Below are positions 1-9,392 of a stretch of DNA of 64,000 nucleotides, piece after piece; position 1 is the first letter of the stretch; each line of letters starts with the position of its first letter. Source of the stretch: Flavobacterium sp. ALJ2. Its GTDB lineage: Bacteria; Bacteroidota; Bacteroidia; Flavobacteriales; Flavobacteriaceae. Location: assembly GCF_015594725.1 (NCBI RefSeq), contig NZ_JADNRC010000008.1:124001-188000 (forward strand). Reading direction: 5' to 3'. The notes under the pieces are model-generated. The model was not told the DNA's origin and did no database searches. It worked only from the letters and a program-made list of their open reading frames with translations. The translations under genes were made by a program, and so were the position numbers.

Positions 1-180
1 AAAATCTAATGAAACCTCTTCTGTTTTTACAGTAGAAACTTTAACAGAAACGGCAGCATTTTTTTCGGCAACAATATCGGTTTTAGCTTTGTTCTCTTCT
101 TTGTTCTTCGTTAAAATGAAGCCTATTAATGCTAATGCTCCGATGATGACTACTATTGTTATTATTATTGTTTTTTTCAT
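1..180 (-). CDS. Efflux RND periplasmic adaptor (HlyD/MFP family), N-terminal part
   Basis: The 60 codons visible start with ATG at 180 and run off the left edge of the window. They encode a short Lys-rich start, one strongly hydrophobic Ile/Val segment (about residues 4-23, a membrane anchor or uncleaved signal), then a polar Lys/Glu-rich stretch. This is the usual N-terminus of periplasmic adaptor subunits of tripartite efflux pumps. Only 4 nt separate it from the upstream TolC-like gene, so it is probably co-transcribed and its pump partner should lie beyond the window. The family call rests mainly on context, because the conserved lipoyl/barrel domains are not visible. Confidence 0.7.
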   Translation of the reverse strand, partial: MKKTIIITIVVIIGALALIGFILTKNKEENKAKTDIVAEKNAAVSVKVSTVKTEEVSLDF

Positions 181-184
181 TTGT

Positions 185-1555
185 TTAGTTATTTATAAGT
201 GATTTTAGTTGGCCTTTTGATTTGATTACTTGAATTTCTGCTATTTTATATCCTAGCACTGCCGATGAATAATTATTTTCTGCTTCGATATAGGCATTTT
301 CTACATCTAATAAATCATTTAAAGAGGCTAATCCTTGTAGGTAATTATTTTTTGTGTTCTGTAATACTTGTTGCGCAAGCTCTCTGTTTTCTTTTTGATT
401 ATTAATAGTTATAAGGCTATTTTCCATCTGAATCATGGCATTGCTGTATGCAATGTCAAGCGAAAGCTTGGTGTCTTTTAAGTCTTCTTGTAACGAACGA
501 ATAGCAACATCTGCTTGGCGAACTTTGGCGCGTGTACCAAAACCTGTAAAGATTGGGACTCTCAGATTTAATCCGATAGCTGAAAAATCAGACCAGTACA
601 CGCCAGATGAAGGTTTTGCAAACCAAGGCATTTCTGGACCCTGACCTATATAATTGTATCCAGCACTTAATGAAAGCGTTGGGTAATATTCGGCTTGGAC
701 TGCTTTTTTCTGAAAAACTAAAAGTTCTTCCTGTTTTTTTAGAAGTAAATACTGAGTTAAATTTTCAACATTTGGAGTTTCTGATAAAGCTTGCGGAGTA
801 ATCTCAAATTCTGTATTCGGAATTACAATTTGGGTCTCTACCGGCATTCCCATGTAGAATTTCAAAGCATTTTCTTGCAATGCAACTTTGTTGATTACTT
901 GTTGTCGTTGCGTACTGATGTTAGAAAGCTTTACAATTATCCTGTTTAGGTCTATTTTTTTAGCTAAACCATTGTCATATTGTCCTTGAAGAATGTTTTT
1001 TACTCGGGTAGTATTTACGTAATTAGTATCTAATACCGTTAAGTTCAAACGTTGCACATATACATCGTAATAACTATTTGCTACTCTTTCGATCACATCT
1101 TCTTCAGTAAGCTGTTCGTTTATTTGATAAAATTCACGTGTGCTTTTTGCAGCTCTTAAACCTGTAAATACCGCCTGATCAAATATGTTTTGAGTTAATG
1201 TTACTCCTGCAGTTGAAGTCCATTTTTGACCAAAAGCTGCTTGAATTGTAGTTCCAGGAGCTCCAAATCCAGCACCGTCAATAACGGTAGTTTGTATAAC
1301 AGGATTATAAGTTAAATTTCCGTTTGCCGAAATTTGAGGCAAGGCTCTTGAACGTACTTCCTGTATTTTATACGCACTATTCTCTACTTGTAATTTGGCT
1401 TTTTTAGAGTCAGATTTGTTTTGTAGAGCATAGTTAATAGCGTCTTTTAGAGTCAAGGTCTGTACAGCTTGTTTGTTCAGATTGCTATTGTTTGTGTCTT
1501 GTGCATTTGCTGTTATTGCAAAGGACAAGAGAAAGAGAAATAGGATTCTTTTCAT
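185..1555 (-). CDS. TolC-like outer membrane efflux protein
   Basis: 456 residues. A signal peptide of about 18 residues (ending TANA, before Gln-Asp) is followed by two long alpha-helical repeats typical of the OEP/TolC family. These are the trimeric outer membrane channel-tunnels that work with an inner membrane pump and periplasmic adaptor. Features include LTLKDAINYALQNK near the start and the duplicated helical ending LNDLLDVENAYIEAENNYSSA. Length is normal for the family. It lies 21 nt downstream of a TetR regulator and 4 nt upstream of an adaptor gene, giving the order TetR-TolC-adaptor, so export of a toxic compound under TetR control is the likely role. The substrate cannot be deduced. 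Confidence 0.9.
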   Translation of the reverse strand: MKRILFLFLLSFAITANAQDTNNSNLNKQAVQTLTLKDAINYALQNKSDSKKAKLQVENSAYKIQEVRSRALPQISANGNLTYNPVIQTTVIDGAGFGAPGTTIQAAFGQKWTSTAGVTLTQNIFDQAVFTGLRAAKSTREFYQINEQLTEEDVIERVANSYYDVYVQRLNLTVLDTNYVNTTRVKNILQGQYDNGLAKKIDLNRIIVKLSNISTQRQQVINKVALQENALKFYMGMPVETQIVIPNTEFEITPQALSETPNVENLTQYLLLKKQEELLVFQKKAVQAEYYPTLSLSAGYNYIGQGPEMPWFAKPSSGVYWSDFSAIGLNLRVPIFTGFGTRAKVRQADVAIRSLQEDLKDTKLSLDIAYSNAMIQMENSLITINNQKENRELAQQVLQNTKNNYLQGLASLNDLLDVENAYIEAENNYSSAVLGYKIAEIQVIKSKGQLKSLINN

Positions 1556-1576
1556 GGATTATTGATTGCTGATTGA

Positions 1577-2176
1577 TTAATTGCTAATTTTTTGTATTTG
1601 CTTTTCGAGTTCTAGTATTCCTGATGGAGTAGCCATAGCTCTGGTGTGATATTCTAAAGCTTCAAATTCTGCTTTTTGAGCTTCCTTTTCGGAACTTGTA
1701 TTTTCATTTATATTAAATATCAATGTATAATAAAACCTTACATATATATCGATATTAATACCTTCACGATATAATTTTTGTTCTATTCCTTTGGTAATAT
1801 TATCTCTAAAATATTGACTGCATTGATCAATTTCATGTCTCATCAAATTAGTGTAAATCTCAGGATAGTGTTTCTTTAATTGATAAATTGGAGATGTGTC
1901 AATTGAAGACTGGAATAAGTTTTTAAATGTTTCACGTATTTCGAAATTTTCCTGAATTGCATTATGCTTTTTAGCAACAACTGAGTTAATTAATTCATGA
2001 ACTTGTCTATGTACAGACGAAGTACTTTCTTTAATTAAAACCTCCTTATTGCAGAAGTATTTATATATCGTTTTTTTAGAAATGCACATTTCACCGGCAA
2101 TATCATCCATGGTAACACTCTTAAAACCTAATTTTAAGAATAAGTCACTCGCTTTTGATATAATTTTTTCTTTCAT
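1577..2176 (-). CDS. TetR/AcrR family transcriptional regulator
   Basis: 199 residues. The N-terminal 50 residues hold a TetR helix-turn-helix (ISKASDLFLKLG, then TMDDIAGEMCISKKTIYKYF). The rest is a helical ligand-binding domain with no family-specific signature that I recognise. It is the first gene of the unit TetR-TolC-adaptor, all on the minus strand with short gaps. It therefore probably represses its own efflux operon and is released by a pump substrate. That is established behaviour of many AcrR-like regulators, but here it is inferred from position. Confidence 0.92.
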   Translation of the reverse strand: MKEKIISKASDLFLKLGFKSVTMDDIAGEMCISKKTIYKYFCNKEVLIKESTSSVHRQVHELINSVVAKKHNAIQENFEIRETFKNLFQSSIDTSPIYQLKKHYPEIYTNLMRHEIDQCSQYFRDNITKGIEQKLYREGINIDIYVRFYYTLIFNINENTSSEKEAQKAEFEALEYHTRAMATPSGILELEKQIQKISN

Positions 2177-2222
2177 TTCGTTTTTCTTAATCTATTTTAA
2201 AACTTTAATTTGATGTAAATGT

Positions 2223-2276
2223 TTAGATTGTGAATTCTAAATTTGCTACAAGTTTAATGTCTTGGCCAGTTAACTA
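2223..2276 (-). other. In-frame YceI C-terminal strand after the TAG codon
   Basis: Immediately after TAG, in the same frame, 16 codons read LTGQDIKLVANLEFTI and then TAA (2223-2225). This matches the normal YceI ending (a Gly-Gly loop, then GxxIKLxxxxE). The intact gene would therefore span 2223-2744. A single base change, for example TTG to TAG, explains the stop. Confidence 0.8.
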
Positions 2277-2744
2277 ACCGTTACTATGATTAAATGAATT
2301 ATATGCTAATCCAAAATCTTTACGGTTTATGTCAGCAGTAAGTTCAAATGAAACTTTTTTGTTGCCTTTATAGTAATCGGTTTCTACTAATTCTACATCA
2401 AGTTCAACAGTCTTTGTAATATCTTTTATTGTTAAATCACCTTTAAGAAAGTTGATGTTTTTGTTTACCTTTTGAAATGAAGTCGATTTAAAACTTATCG
2501 TTGGGTATTTATTTACATCAAAGAAATCATTCAGTTTTAAATATGTATTTACCTGTTCTAGTTTCGTATCTTTATTGTTTACATCCAAATGAAATTCTAT
2601 AGTAGCATCTTCTATCTCATTGTTTTGAAGGTCGACATGACCATTAAACGTATTGATAGAACCGCCCAAATAGGCAAGTATTGAATGTCTCATTTTGATT
2701 AAAACATCAGATTGATCAGAATCAATTGTCCATTGTGTTTTCAT
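2274..2744 (-). CDS. YceI-family protein, C-terminus cut by an in-frame TAG
   Basis: YceI-like lipocalin-fold protein of a family that binds isoprenoid or amide-type lipids. Visible family features: the WTIDSDQSDVLIKMRH opening strand, LNDFFDVNKYPTISFKSTSF, GDLTIKDITKTVELDVE and DINRKDFGLAYN. ATG at 2744 is preferred over a GTG three codons upstream. There is no signal peptide, so it is probably cytoplasmic. Translation stops at TAG (2274-2276) after NSFNHSNG, where family members normally continue through a final strand. The same frame does continue with that strand (see 2223-2276). It reads as a full-length gene broken by one nonsense codon, or one needing readthrough. Confidence 0.85.
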   Translation of the reverse strand: MKTQWTIDSDQSDVLIKMRHSILAYLGGSINTFNGHVDLQNNEIEDATIEFHLDVNNKDTKLEQVNTYLKLNDFFDVNKYPTISFKSTSFQKVNKNINFLKGDLTIKDITKTVELDVELVETDYYKGNKKVSFELTADINRKDFGLAYNSFNHSNG

Positions 2745-2827
2745 ATCTAGCACTGTTTTATTAATTAAATGGATTTAACAGGATAAGTTAGGAATCGATT
2801 AGACCATCTTTATGTTAAATTTCGATG

Positions 2828-2858
2828 CAAATGTATATTGGAAACTCTAAACACCAAA
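2828..2858 (-). promoter_or_regulatory. Bacteroidota-type promoter for the YceI gene
   Basis: On the minus strand TTTG (2858-2855) and TACATTTG (2835-2828) are separated by exactly 19 bp. This matches the Bacteroidota -33/-7 consensus TTTG-N19-TAnnTTTG. The start codon is about 84 nt downstream. Predicted from consensus only. Confidence 0.6.
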
Positions 2859-2908
2859 ATAGTTTCCTAAGTATTTTTAATTATTTAACATTTCATTAAG
2901 AGTTAGGG

Positions 2909-2939
2909 TTTGCTTTGCAGGCTTAATGCCGTAAATTAG
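2909..2939 (+). promoter_or_regulatory. Candidate promoter of the polyprenyl synthetase gene
   Basis: TTTG (2909-2912), 19 bp, then TAAATTAG (2932-2939), one base off the TAnnTTTG -7 consensus. The ATG lies 15 nt downstream, so the leader would be very short. Confidence 0.45.
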
Positions 2940-2954
2940 CCAAAAATTATTTTT

Positions 2955-3929
2955 ATGCATGCCATTTATCAATACCAGGAATTCTTTGTCGATTATCTAG
3001 AAAAACAAACTATAAGTAAAGAGCCTAAAAACTTATATGAGCCAATAGAATACATTGTAAGTCTTGGCGGAAAAAGAATGCGCCCAGTATTAACATTAAT
3101 GACTGCTGAAGTCTTTGATGTTGCATATAGTAAGGCGCTTCCTGCGGCTATGGCAGTCGAAGTTTTTCATAACTTTTCATTGGTGCATGACGATATAATG
3201 GATGATGCTCCTTTGAGAAGAGGCCAAAAAACGGTTCATGAAAAATGGGATCTAAATACTGGAATACTTTCTGGTGATGCGATGCTTATCTTGGCATATC
3301 AATATTTCGAACAATATGAACCAAATACATTTAGAGAGTTAGCTAAACTATTTAGTAAAACAGCATTAGAGGTATGTGAGGGACAACAATGGGATGTCGA
3401 TTTTGAACAGCGAAACGATGTTACAATTCCCGAATATCTAAAAATGATAGAGTATAAAACAGCAGTTTTAGTTGCAGCAGCTATGAAAATGGGTGCCATT
3501 GTGGCTAAAACATCAGATGAAAATGCTGATTTAATATATGATTTTGGATTGAAACTAGGTTTGGCCTTCCAGTTGCAGGATGATTATTTGGACGCTTTTG
3601 GAGATCCTGAAACTTTTGGGAAACAAGTAGGTGGAGATATTATAGAAAACAAAAAAACATATTTGTATCTAAAAGCATTGGCGCATTCTGATGATGAGGT
3701 TGCAAAACAGTTAAAGGAATTATTTAGAACACAACCAGATGATAATTCTAAAAAAATTGAAATAGCAAAAAATATCTTTAATACATCAGGAGCTTCAAAA
3801 GAAACGCAAGAGGCAATAGAAATGTATACACTCGAAGCCTTTAAAACATTAGATAAAATGGATATTAGCGACGAAAAGAAATTGTCATTACGTACATTTG
3901 GTAAAAACTTAATGGGGAGAAAGGTTTAG
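2955..3929 (+). CDS. Polyprenyl (isoprenoid) diphosphate synthase
   Basis: 324 residues, trans-isoprenyl diphosphate synthase family. It condenses isopentenyl diphosphate onto an allylic diphosphate. GGKRMRP (38-44), first Asp-rich motif DDIMD (79-83) with RRG just after, and second Asp-rich motif DDYLD (209-213) followed by FGD and later GGDI are all present, so it should be active. The residue five positions before the first Asp motif is Phe74, which in characterised enzymes tends to limit product length. A C15-C20 product is therefore possible, but this is inference. It is monocistronic or co-transcribed with the small gene 84 bp downstream. Confidence 0.93.
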   Translation: MHAIYQYQEFFVDYLEKQTISKEPKNLYEPIEYIVSLGGKRMRPVLTLMTAEVFDVAYSKALPAAMAVEVFHNFSLVHDDIMDDAPLRRGQKTVHEKWDLNTGILSGDAMLILAYQYFEQYEPNTFRELAKLFSKTALEVCEGQQWDVDFEQRNDVTIPEYLKMIEYKTAVLVAAAMKMGAIVAKTSDENADLIYDFGLKLGLAFQLQDDYLDAFGDPETFGKQVGGDIIENKKTYLYLKALAHSDDEVAKQLKELFRTQPDDNSKKIEIAKNIFNTSGASKETQEAIEMYTLEAFKTLDKMDISDEKKLSLRTFGKNLMGRKV

Positions 3930-4013
3930 AGCTAGAAACCAGTTTTAGTTCAGATTCTAATTTGTATTCTGAGCCTTTTTATTATTAAATCTTTTAATTC
4001 TGAAATCAATATT

Positions 4014-4376
4014 ATGAATCAAACGTTTGTAGCTCCACAAAATACAGATCTACTACTTCAGGAAGCTGAAAAAGAAGCTTTGTATCTTAATTTAATCGAA
4101 CAAATTAATAAGGATTTTAATTTGGCTAATGAAGGGGTTGATTTCCCGATGAGTATTTCTCCAGAAGAACTTAAAATCCAAATGCACGAAAAAATATACG
4201 AAATGATTCAGTATAAGTTTGCGGAGTATTTAAATCTACTTTATATAATAGATGTTTCTGAAGCCGAAATAAAAAAACTAGAAGGATTCGATTTAGTGAT
4301 TCTGGCTAAACAAGTTTCTTTTTTGATTTTAAAAAGGGAGTGGCAGAAGGTTTGGTTTCGAAATTTCTACAAGTAG
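4014..4376 (+). CDS. Small conserved flavobacterial-type protein of unknown function
   Basis: 120 residues, no signal peptide and no membrane segment. It is acidic in the first half (LLLQEAEKEALYLNLIEQ) and ends in a basic, aromatic tail (REWQKVWFRNFYK). Predicted mostly helical. I do not recognise a domain. It follows the polyprenyl synthetase on the same strand after 84 bp. Good codon use and a clear ATG with an AT-rich leader support a real gene. Confidence 0.7.
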   Translation: MNQTFVAPQNTDLLLQEAEKEALYLNLIEQINKDFNLANEGVDFPMSISPEELKIQMHEKIYEMIQYKFAEYLNLLYIIDVSEAEIKKLEGFDLVILAKQVSFLILKREWQKVWFRNFYK

Positions 4377-4463
4377 TTTTTTTAAGGCTCAGAGGTTTTT
4401 CTCTTTAGGACTGTTTTTTATATCTGTTTCCTTTTTTTTATGCCTTTGTATCTTGGTCTTTTT

Positions 4464-5015
4464 TTAAAAATAAAGTCTCACAAATGGCATAAAAGCTTCT
4501 CTGTAAATGCTTTTTTTGTCATCGTGTAGTACGTCATAGCGAATACCAACAGTTGCACTTCCAGCTCGGTAACCCGCGCCCAAGAATAAAGCAGTGTTCC
4601 AAAAAGTATCACTAAAATGAGGCTGTCCAAAATATTTATAATCGGTACTTATGTTGATTTGTTCTAACTCTGCCGAAAGTTGAATTTCAGGAATAGGATT
4701 AACTAATCCGATCAGACTTCCTCCATATAGAAAAGAAGAATACTCGTTTTTAGAAGATATATATCCTATTTGTGCTCCTACACCAACAGCTACAATTGGA
4801 TTAATGTTGTAAATTGCACTTGGTAATAATGATATATCAGTGTATCCAGATCCAAAACTCAATCCGACTCCACCACCAAATTGTACATTGTTCCAAAAAT
4901 TATTTTGTTTTTGTGGGATATAATATTTTTGCTGCGATAATGCGCCACTTGAAAATAATAGACTCAAAATGACAAAAAATGATTTGAAAACGATTGAAAA
5001 ATGATTTTTATTCAT
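4464..5015 (-). CDS. Outer membrane beta-barrel protein
   Basis: 183 residues. A signal peptide (hydrophobic FKSFFVILSLLFSSGALS, then QQ) is followed by alternating amphipathic strands rich in Gly and aromatics: QFGGGVGLSFGSG, VAVGVGAQIGYIS, FLGAGYRAGSATVGIRYDV. It ends in the aromatic MPFVRLYF typical of barrel proteins folded by BamA. It is transcribed divergently from sucA. I expect some databases label such proteins alpha-ketoglutarate decarboxylase because of this neighbourhood, but nothing in the sequence supports an enzyme. Confidence 0.8.
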   Translation of the reverse strand: MNKNHFSIVFKSFFVILSLLFSSGALSQQKYYIPQKQNNFWNNVQFGGGVGLSFGSGYTDISLLPSAIYNINPIVAVGVGAQIGYISSKNEYSSFLYGGSLIGLVNPIPEIQLSAELEQINISTDYKYFGQPHFSDTFWNTALFLGAGYRAGSATVGIRYDVLHDDKKSIYREAFMPFVRLYF

Positions 5016-5086
5016 AGTTAAGCGGATTTTAACAAATTTTTACGTAAAAGTACGTAAAAAAAAGGTTTAAATAAACTCGATTATCG

Positions 5087-5094
5087 TACTTTTG
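5087..5094 (+). promoter_or_regulatory. Candidate -7 element for sucA
   Basis: TACTTTTG fits TAnnTTTG and lies 36 nt upstream of the chosen sucA ATG. No clear -33 TTTG is seen. Confidence 0.4.
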
Positions 5095-5130
5095 CCATTC
5101 TATTTAACAAAAAGTATATTCACTAATATT

Positions 5131-7902
5131 ATGGATAGGTTTTCATTTTTAAATGCAGCGCATACAGAGTTTTTCGCACAATTGTACGATCAATACACGC
5201 AAAATCCAGACAGCGTAGAGCCAAGCTGGAGAAGTTTTTTCCAAGGTTTTGATTTTGGAATGACAACTTACAACGACGAGACGCCAGTTCAACAAATTGT
5301 TGAATTTGCAGCGAACAACGCCGATTGTAGTTTGGTGTCTGAAAAATTGCAAAAAGAATTCAACGTATTAAAATTGATTGATGGATATCGTTCTCGCGGT
5401 CATTTGTTTACTAAAACAAACCCAGTAAGAGATCGTAGAACATCGTCACCAACTTTAGACATCGAAAATTTTGGACTAACGTCAGCAGATCTTTCGACTG
5501 TTTTTGATGCTGCCAAAGTAATTGGTGTTCCACCTTGTTCATTGCAAGATATTGTGAGACGCCTTCAGGCAATTTATTGTCAGCATATTGGGGTAGAGTA
5601 TATGTATATTCGAAATCCAAATGTCATAAAATGGATTCAGGATAAACTTGGAGTAAATGACAATCAGCCTAATTTCTCTACAGAGGAGAAAAAGGTTATT
5701 CTAAATAAATTAAATCAAGCAGTTTCTTTTGAAAACTTCTTGCATACTAAATATGTTGGGCAAAAGCGATTCTCGCTAGAAGGAGGAGAATCAATTATTC
5801 CGGCTCTAGATGCTTTAATCGAAAAAGCAGCTGAAAAAGGAGTAGAGCAATTTGTAATGGGTATGGCTCACCGTGGACGTCTTAATGTGTTGGCCAATAT
5901 TTTTGGTAAATCAACGCAAGATATCTTCGGAGAATTTGATGGTAAAGATTACGACCAGGAATACTTTGATGGAGACGTAAAATACCACTTAGGGCTTACT
6001 GCAGATAAAAAAACAAGAACTGGAAAAAATATCAATATTAACCTAGCGCCAAACCCATCTCACTTAGAGACAGTTGGAGCAGTTATTGAAGGAATTACCA
6101 GAGCAAAACAAGATAAATATTACGCAGACGATTTCTCAAAAGTATTACCAATCGCCGTTCACGGTGATGCTGCAATTGCAGGACAAGGTATTTTGTATGA
6201 AATTATACAAATGGCACAATTAGAAGGTTACAAAACCGGAGGAACAATTCATATTGTAATTAATAACCAAGTTGGTTTTACAACGAATTACTTTGATGCA
6301 CGTTCATCTACTTATTGTACAGATGTTGCTAAAGTAACTCTTTCGCCAGTATTACATGTAAATGCAGATGATGCAGAAGCTGTAGTTCATGCCGTTTCAT
6401 TTGCATTAGATTACAGAATGGAATTTGGTCGTGATGTATTTATTGATTTATTAGGATACAGAAAATATGGTCATAATGAAGGTGATGAACCTCGTTTTAC
6501 ACAACCAGTTTTATATAAAATCATTGCTAAGCATCAAAATCCAAGAGATATTTATGCACAGAAATTATTGTCAGATGGTATTATCGATGCTACTTATGTA
6601 AATGCATTAGAGAAAGAATACAAATCGACAATGGAAGTGAATCTTGAAGCGTCTCGTAAAAAAGATCTAACAATCATCACTCCGTTTATGCAAAATGAAT
6701 GGAAAGGATTTGAACAAGTTTCGGATGTTGTGATGCTGAAAAAATTTGATACAACTTTTGCTAAAAAAGGATTGGATTCTATCATAAAAACAATTTCAAC
6801 CTTACCATCAGATAAGAAGTTTATCAATAAAATAACTAAAATTGTTACTGATAGAAAAACAGGTTACGACAACAATACTATTGACTGGGGAACAGCAGAA
6901 GCATTAGCTTATGGTTCGCTATTAACAGAAGGATTTGATGTTCGTATTTCTGGACAAGATGTAGAGCGTGGAACATTTTCACACCGTCACGCGGTAGTAA
7001 AAGTAGAAGATTCAGAAGAAGAAGTTATCCTATTGAATGCAATCGAGGACAAAAAAGGAAAATTCGGAGTATTCAATTCACTTTTATCAGAGTACGGAGT
7101 TTTAGGATTTGACTACGGATATGCTTTGGCTAACCCTAATGCATTGACAATTTGGGAAGCACAATTTGGAGATTTCTCAAATGGAGCACAAATCATGATT
7201 GACCAGTATATCTCATGTGGAGAAGATAAATGGAACAACCAAAACGGTATTGTTTTATTATTGCCACACGGATACGAAGGACAAGGAGCAGAGCACTCTT
7301 CAGCAAGAATGGAACGTTACCTGCAACTTTGTGCAAGACAAAATATGTATGTTGCTGATTGTACAACGCCAGCTAACTTCTTCCACTTATTGAGAAGACA
7401 AATGAAAACAACATTCCGTAAACCTTTGGTGGTTTTCTCTCCAAAAAGTTTATTGCGTGATCCAAGATGTGTATCTACAGTTGAAGAACTAGCAAAAGGA
7501 AGTTTCCAAGAAACAATAGATGATAATACAGTTAACAAAAAAGACGTAAAAACTTTGGTTTTTGTTACAGGTAAATTCTACTATGATATAGTTGCAGAAA
7601 GAGAAAATAACGGACGTAATGATGTTGCTGTTGTTCGTATCGAACAATTGTTCCCATTCCCAGTAGATCAATTAAAAGCTATTATTGCACAATATCCAAA
7701 TGCTGATGATTATGTTTGGGCACAAGAAGAACCTAAAAACATGGGAGCTTATAGCTTTATGTTAATGAACTTTGACCTTGTAAAATGGAGATTAGCATCA
7801 TTAAAAGCTTACGCTGCACCAGCATCAGGAAGTTATACACGTGCAAAACGTCGTCATGCAGATGCAATTAGAATGGTTTTTGATAAAAATCTGTTCCGAT
7901 AA
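5131..7902 (+). CDS. sucA: 2-oxoglutarate dehydrogenase E1 component
   Basis: 923 residues from ATG 5131. A TTG at 5092 in frame is rejected because the family N-terminus begins MDRFSFLNAAHTEFF. Thiamine-diphosphate-dependent E1 decarboxylates 2-oxoglutarate and transfers succinyl to the lipoyl group of E2 in the TCA cycle. Visible: MAHRGRLNVLANI, the ThDP/Mg region HGDAAIAGQGILYE with INNQVGFTT, and the C-terminal transketolase part with GQDVERGTFSHRHAV and LLLPHGYEGQGAEHSSARMER. Full length for the family. The E2 gene sucB follows after 101 bp. E3 is not in the window. Confidence 0.97.
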   Translation: MDRFSFLNAAHTEFFAQLYDQYTQNPDSVEPSWRSFFQGFDFGMTTYNDETPVQQIVEFAANNADCSLVSEKLQKEFNVLKLIDGYRSRGHLFTKTNPVRDRRTSSPTLDIENFGLTSADLSTVFDAAKVIGVPPCSLQDIVRRLQAIYCQHIGVEYMYIRNPNVIKWIQDKLGVNDNQPNFSTEEKKVILNKLNQAVSFENFLHTKYVGQKRFSLEGGESIIPALDALIEKAAEKGVEQFVMGMAHRGRLNVLANIFGKSTQDIFGEFDGKDYDQEYFDGDVKYHLGLTADKKTRTGKNININLAPNPSHLETVGAVIEGITRAKQDKYYADDFSKVLPIAVHGDAAIAGQGILYEIIQMAQLEGYKTGGTIHIVINNQVGFTTNYFDARSSTYCTDVAKVTLSPVLHVNADDAEAVVHAVSFALDYRMEFGRDVFIDLLGYRKYGHNEGDEPRFTQPVLYKIIAKHQNPRDIYAQKLLSDGIIDATYVNALEKEYKSTMEVNLEASRKKDLTIITPFMQNEWKGFEQVSDVVMLKKFDTTFAKKGLDSIIKTISTLPSDKKFINKITKIVTDRKTGYDNNTIDWGTAEALAYGSLLTEGFDVRISGQDVERGTFSHRHAVVKVEDSEEEVILLNAIEDKKGKFGVFNSLLSEYGVLGFDYGYALANPNALTIWEAQFGDFSNGAQIMIDQYISCGEDKWNNQNGIVLLLPHGYEGQGAEHSSARMERYLQLCARQNMYVADCTTPANFFHLLRRQMKTTFRKPLVVFSPKSLLRDPRCVSTVEELAKGSFQETIDDNTVNKKDVKTLVFVTGKFYYDIVAERENNGRNDVAVVRIEQLFPFPVDQLKAIIAQYPNADDYVWAQEEPKNMGAYSFMLMNFDLVKWRLASLKAYAAPASGSYTRAKRRHADAIRMVFDKNLFR

Positions 7903-8003
7903 TAAGGAGTTATCATCAGGGCTAAAAGAATGAAAATCAATTAACAAAAGTTGTTTTCAAAACAATTTAAAAATATAAAATTCATAATTTAAAATAATAA
8001 GAC

Positions 8004-9230
8004 ATGATTTTAGAAATGAAAGTTCCATCACCAGGGGAATCAATAAAAGAAGTTGAAATTGCAACTTGGTTAGTAAAAGACGGAGATTATGTAGAAAAAG
8101 ATCAAGCTATTGCTGAAGTCGATTCGGATAAAGCAACACTTGAATTACCAGCAGAAGCTAGTGGAACAATCACATTAAAAGCGGAAGAAGGAGATGCAGT
8201 AGCAGTAGGAGCAGTAGTTTGCTTAATTGATACTAGTGCAGCAAAACCATCTGGATCTGCTCCAGCAGCAGAGGCACCAAAGGCTGAAGCACCAAAAGCT
8301 GAAGTTAAGGCAGAAGCGCCAAAAGCGGCTCCAGCACCAGTTGCAACATATGCATCTGGGACACCATCGCCAGCAGCAAGAAAAATTTTAGACGAAAAAA
8401 ATATAACACCATCTACAGTTTCAGGAACAGGTAAAGATGGAAGAATCACTAAAGAAGATGCTCTAAATGCAGTACCTTCTATGGGAACTCCAACAGGAGG
8501 GAACCGTGGTTCAGAGCGTACAAAATTGTCAATGTTACGTCGTAAAGTAGCAGAGAGATTAGTAGCCGCTAAAAACGAAACAGCTATGTTAACTACATTT
8601 AATGAAGTTAATATGACACCAATAAACAACTTACGTAATGAATACAAAGATGCATTCAAAGCTAAACACGCAGGTGTAGGTTTAGGATATATGTCATTCT
8701 TTACAAAAGCAGTAACAAGAGCTTTAGCATTATTTCCAGACGTAAATTCTATGATGGATGGTGACTATAAAGTAGCTTATGATTTCTGTGATATTTCAAT
8801 CGCAGTATCTGGGCCAAAAGGATTAATGGTTCCTGTGGTTCGTAACGCAGAAAATTTGACTTTCCGTGGTGTAGAGGCAGAAATCAAAAGATTGGCTATT
8901 AAAGCACGTGATGGACAGATTACAGTTGATGACATGACAGGTGGTACATTTACAATTACAAACGGAGGAGTTTTCGGAAGTATGTTAAGTACACCAATCA
9001 TCAATCCACCACAATCAGGAATCTTAGGAATGCACAATATTATTGAGCGTCCGATTGCTGTAAATGGTAAAGTAGAAATTCACCCAATGATGTATGTGGC
9101 TCTTTCTTATGATCACAGAATCATCGATGGTCGTGAGTCAGTAGGATTCTTAGTTGCTATTAAAGAAGCATTAGAAAATCCAGTTGAATTATTGATGGAT
9201 AACAATCCTAAGAAAGCATTAGAGTTATAG
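8004..9230 (+). CDS. sucB: 2-oxoglutarate dehydrogenase E2 (dihydrolipoyl succinyltransferase)
   Basis: 408 residues. N-terminal lipoyl domain with lipoylation Lys43 in [10 protein letters not shown]. An Ala/Pro/Glu/Lys-rich linker spans about 80-115. The peripheral subunit-binding domain (about 118-156) carries [13 protein letters not shown] and [14 protein letters not shown]. The catalytic acyltransferase domain ends with the active-site motif SYDHRIIDG (His371, Asp375). It transfers succinyl from lipoamide to CoA. Directly downstream of sucA and followed by a strong terminator, so sucA-sucB form a two-gene unit. Confidence 0.97.
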   Translation: MILEMKVPSPGESIKEVEIATWLVKDGDYVEKDQAIAEVDSDKATLELPAEASGTITLKAEEGDAVAVGAVVCLIDTSAAKPSGSAPAAEAPKAEAPKAEVKAEAPKAAPAPVATYASGTPSPAARKILDEKNITPSTVSGTGKDGRITKEDALNAVPSMGTPTGGNRGSERTKLSMLRRKVAERLVAAKNETAMLTTFNEVNMTPINNLRNEYKDAFKAKHAGVGLGYMSFFTKAVTRALALFPDVNSMMDGDYKVAYDFCDISIAVSGPKGLMVPVVRNAENLTFRGVEAEIKRLAIKARDGQITVDDMTGGTFTITNGGVFGSMLSTPIINPPQSGILGMHNIIERPIAVNGKVEIHPMMYVALSYDHRIIDGRESVGFLVAIKEALENPVELLMDNNPKKALEL

Positions 9231-9256
9231 TTTATAATAATTTTTCAATTGAGAAG

Positions 9257-9285
9257 CCGTTTAGTTTTACTAAACGGTTTTTTTT
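9257..9285 (+). terminator. Rho-independent terminator of sucAB
   Basis: Perfect 9-bp stem CCGTTTAGT/ACTAAACGG (9257-9265 and 9269-9277) with a 3-nt loop, followed by eight T residues. Confidence 0.9.
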
Positions 9286-9316
9286 ATCAAAACATTTTAT
9301 CAAAAACTACAAAAGT

Positions 9317-9361
9317 AAATGGCTATCTAAAACCTTTTGTTCTAGATAGCCATTTTAATTT
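9317..9361. terminator. Second stem-loop between convergent genes
   Basis: 13-bp perfect stem AAATGGCTATCTA/TAGATAGCCATTT (9317-9329 and 9343-9355) with T-rich sequence on its plus-strand side. It sits between sucB and the convergent PixA-like gene and could terminate either transcript. Confidence 0.65.
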
Positions 9362-9392
9362 TTTCAGTCTTTGGGGCTGAATTTTTTAATAA

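Noticed and set aside
4464..7902. Beta-barrel gene as an alpha-ketoglutarate enzyme partner
   Set aside because: Transcribed divergently, with signal peptide and barrel strands; no catalytic motif.
8102..8659. 185-codon minus-strand frame inside sucB
   Set aside because: Antisense shadow of the Ala-rich lipoyl/linker region of sucB.
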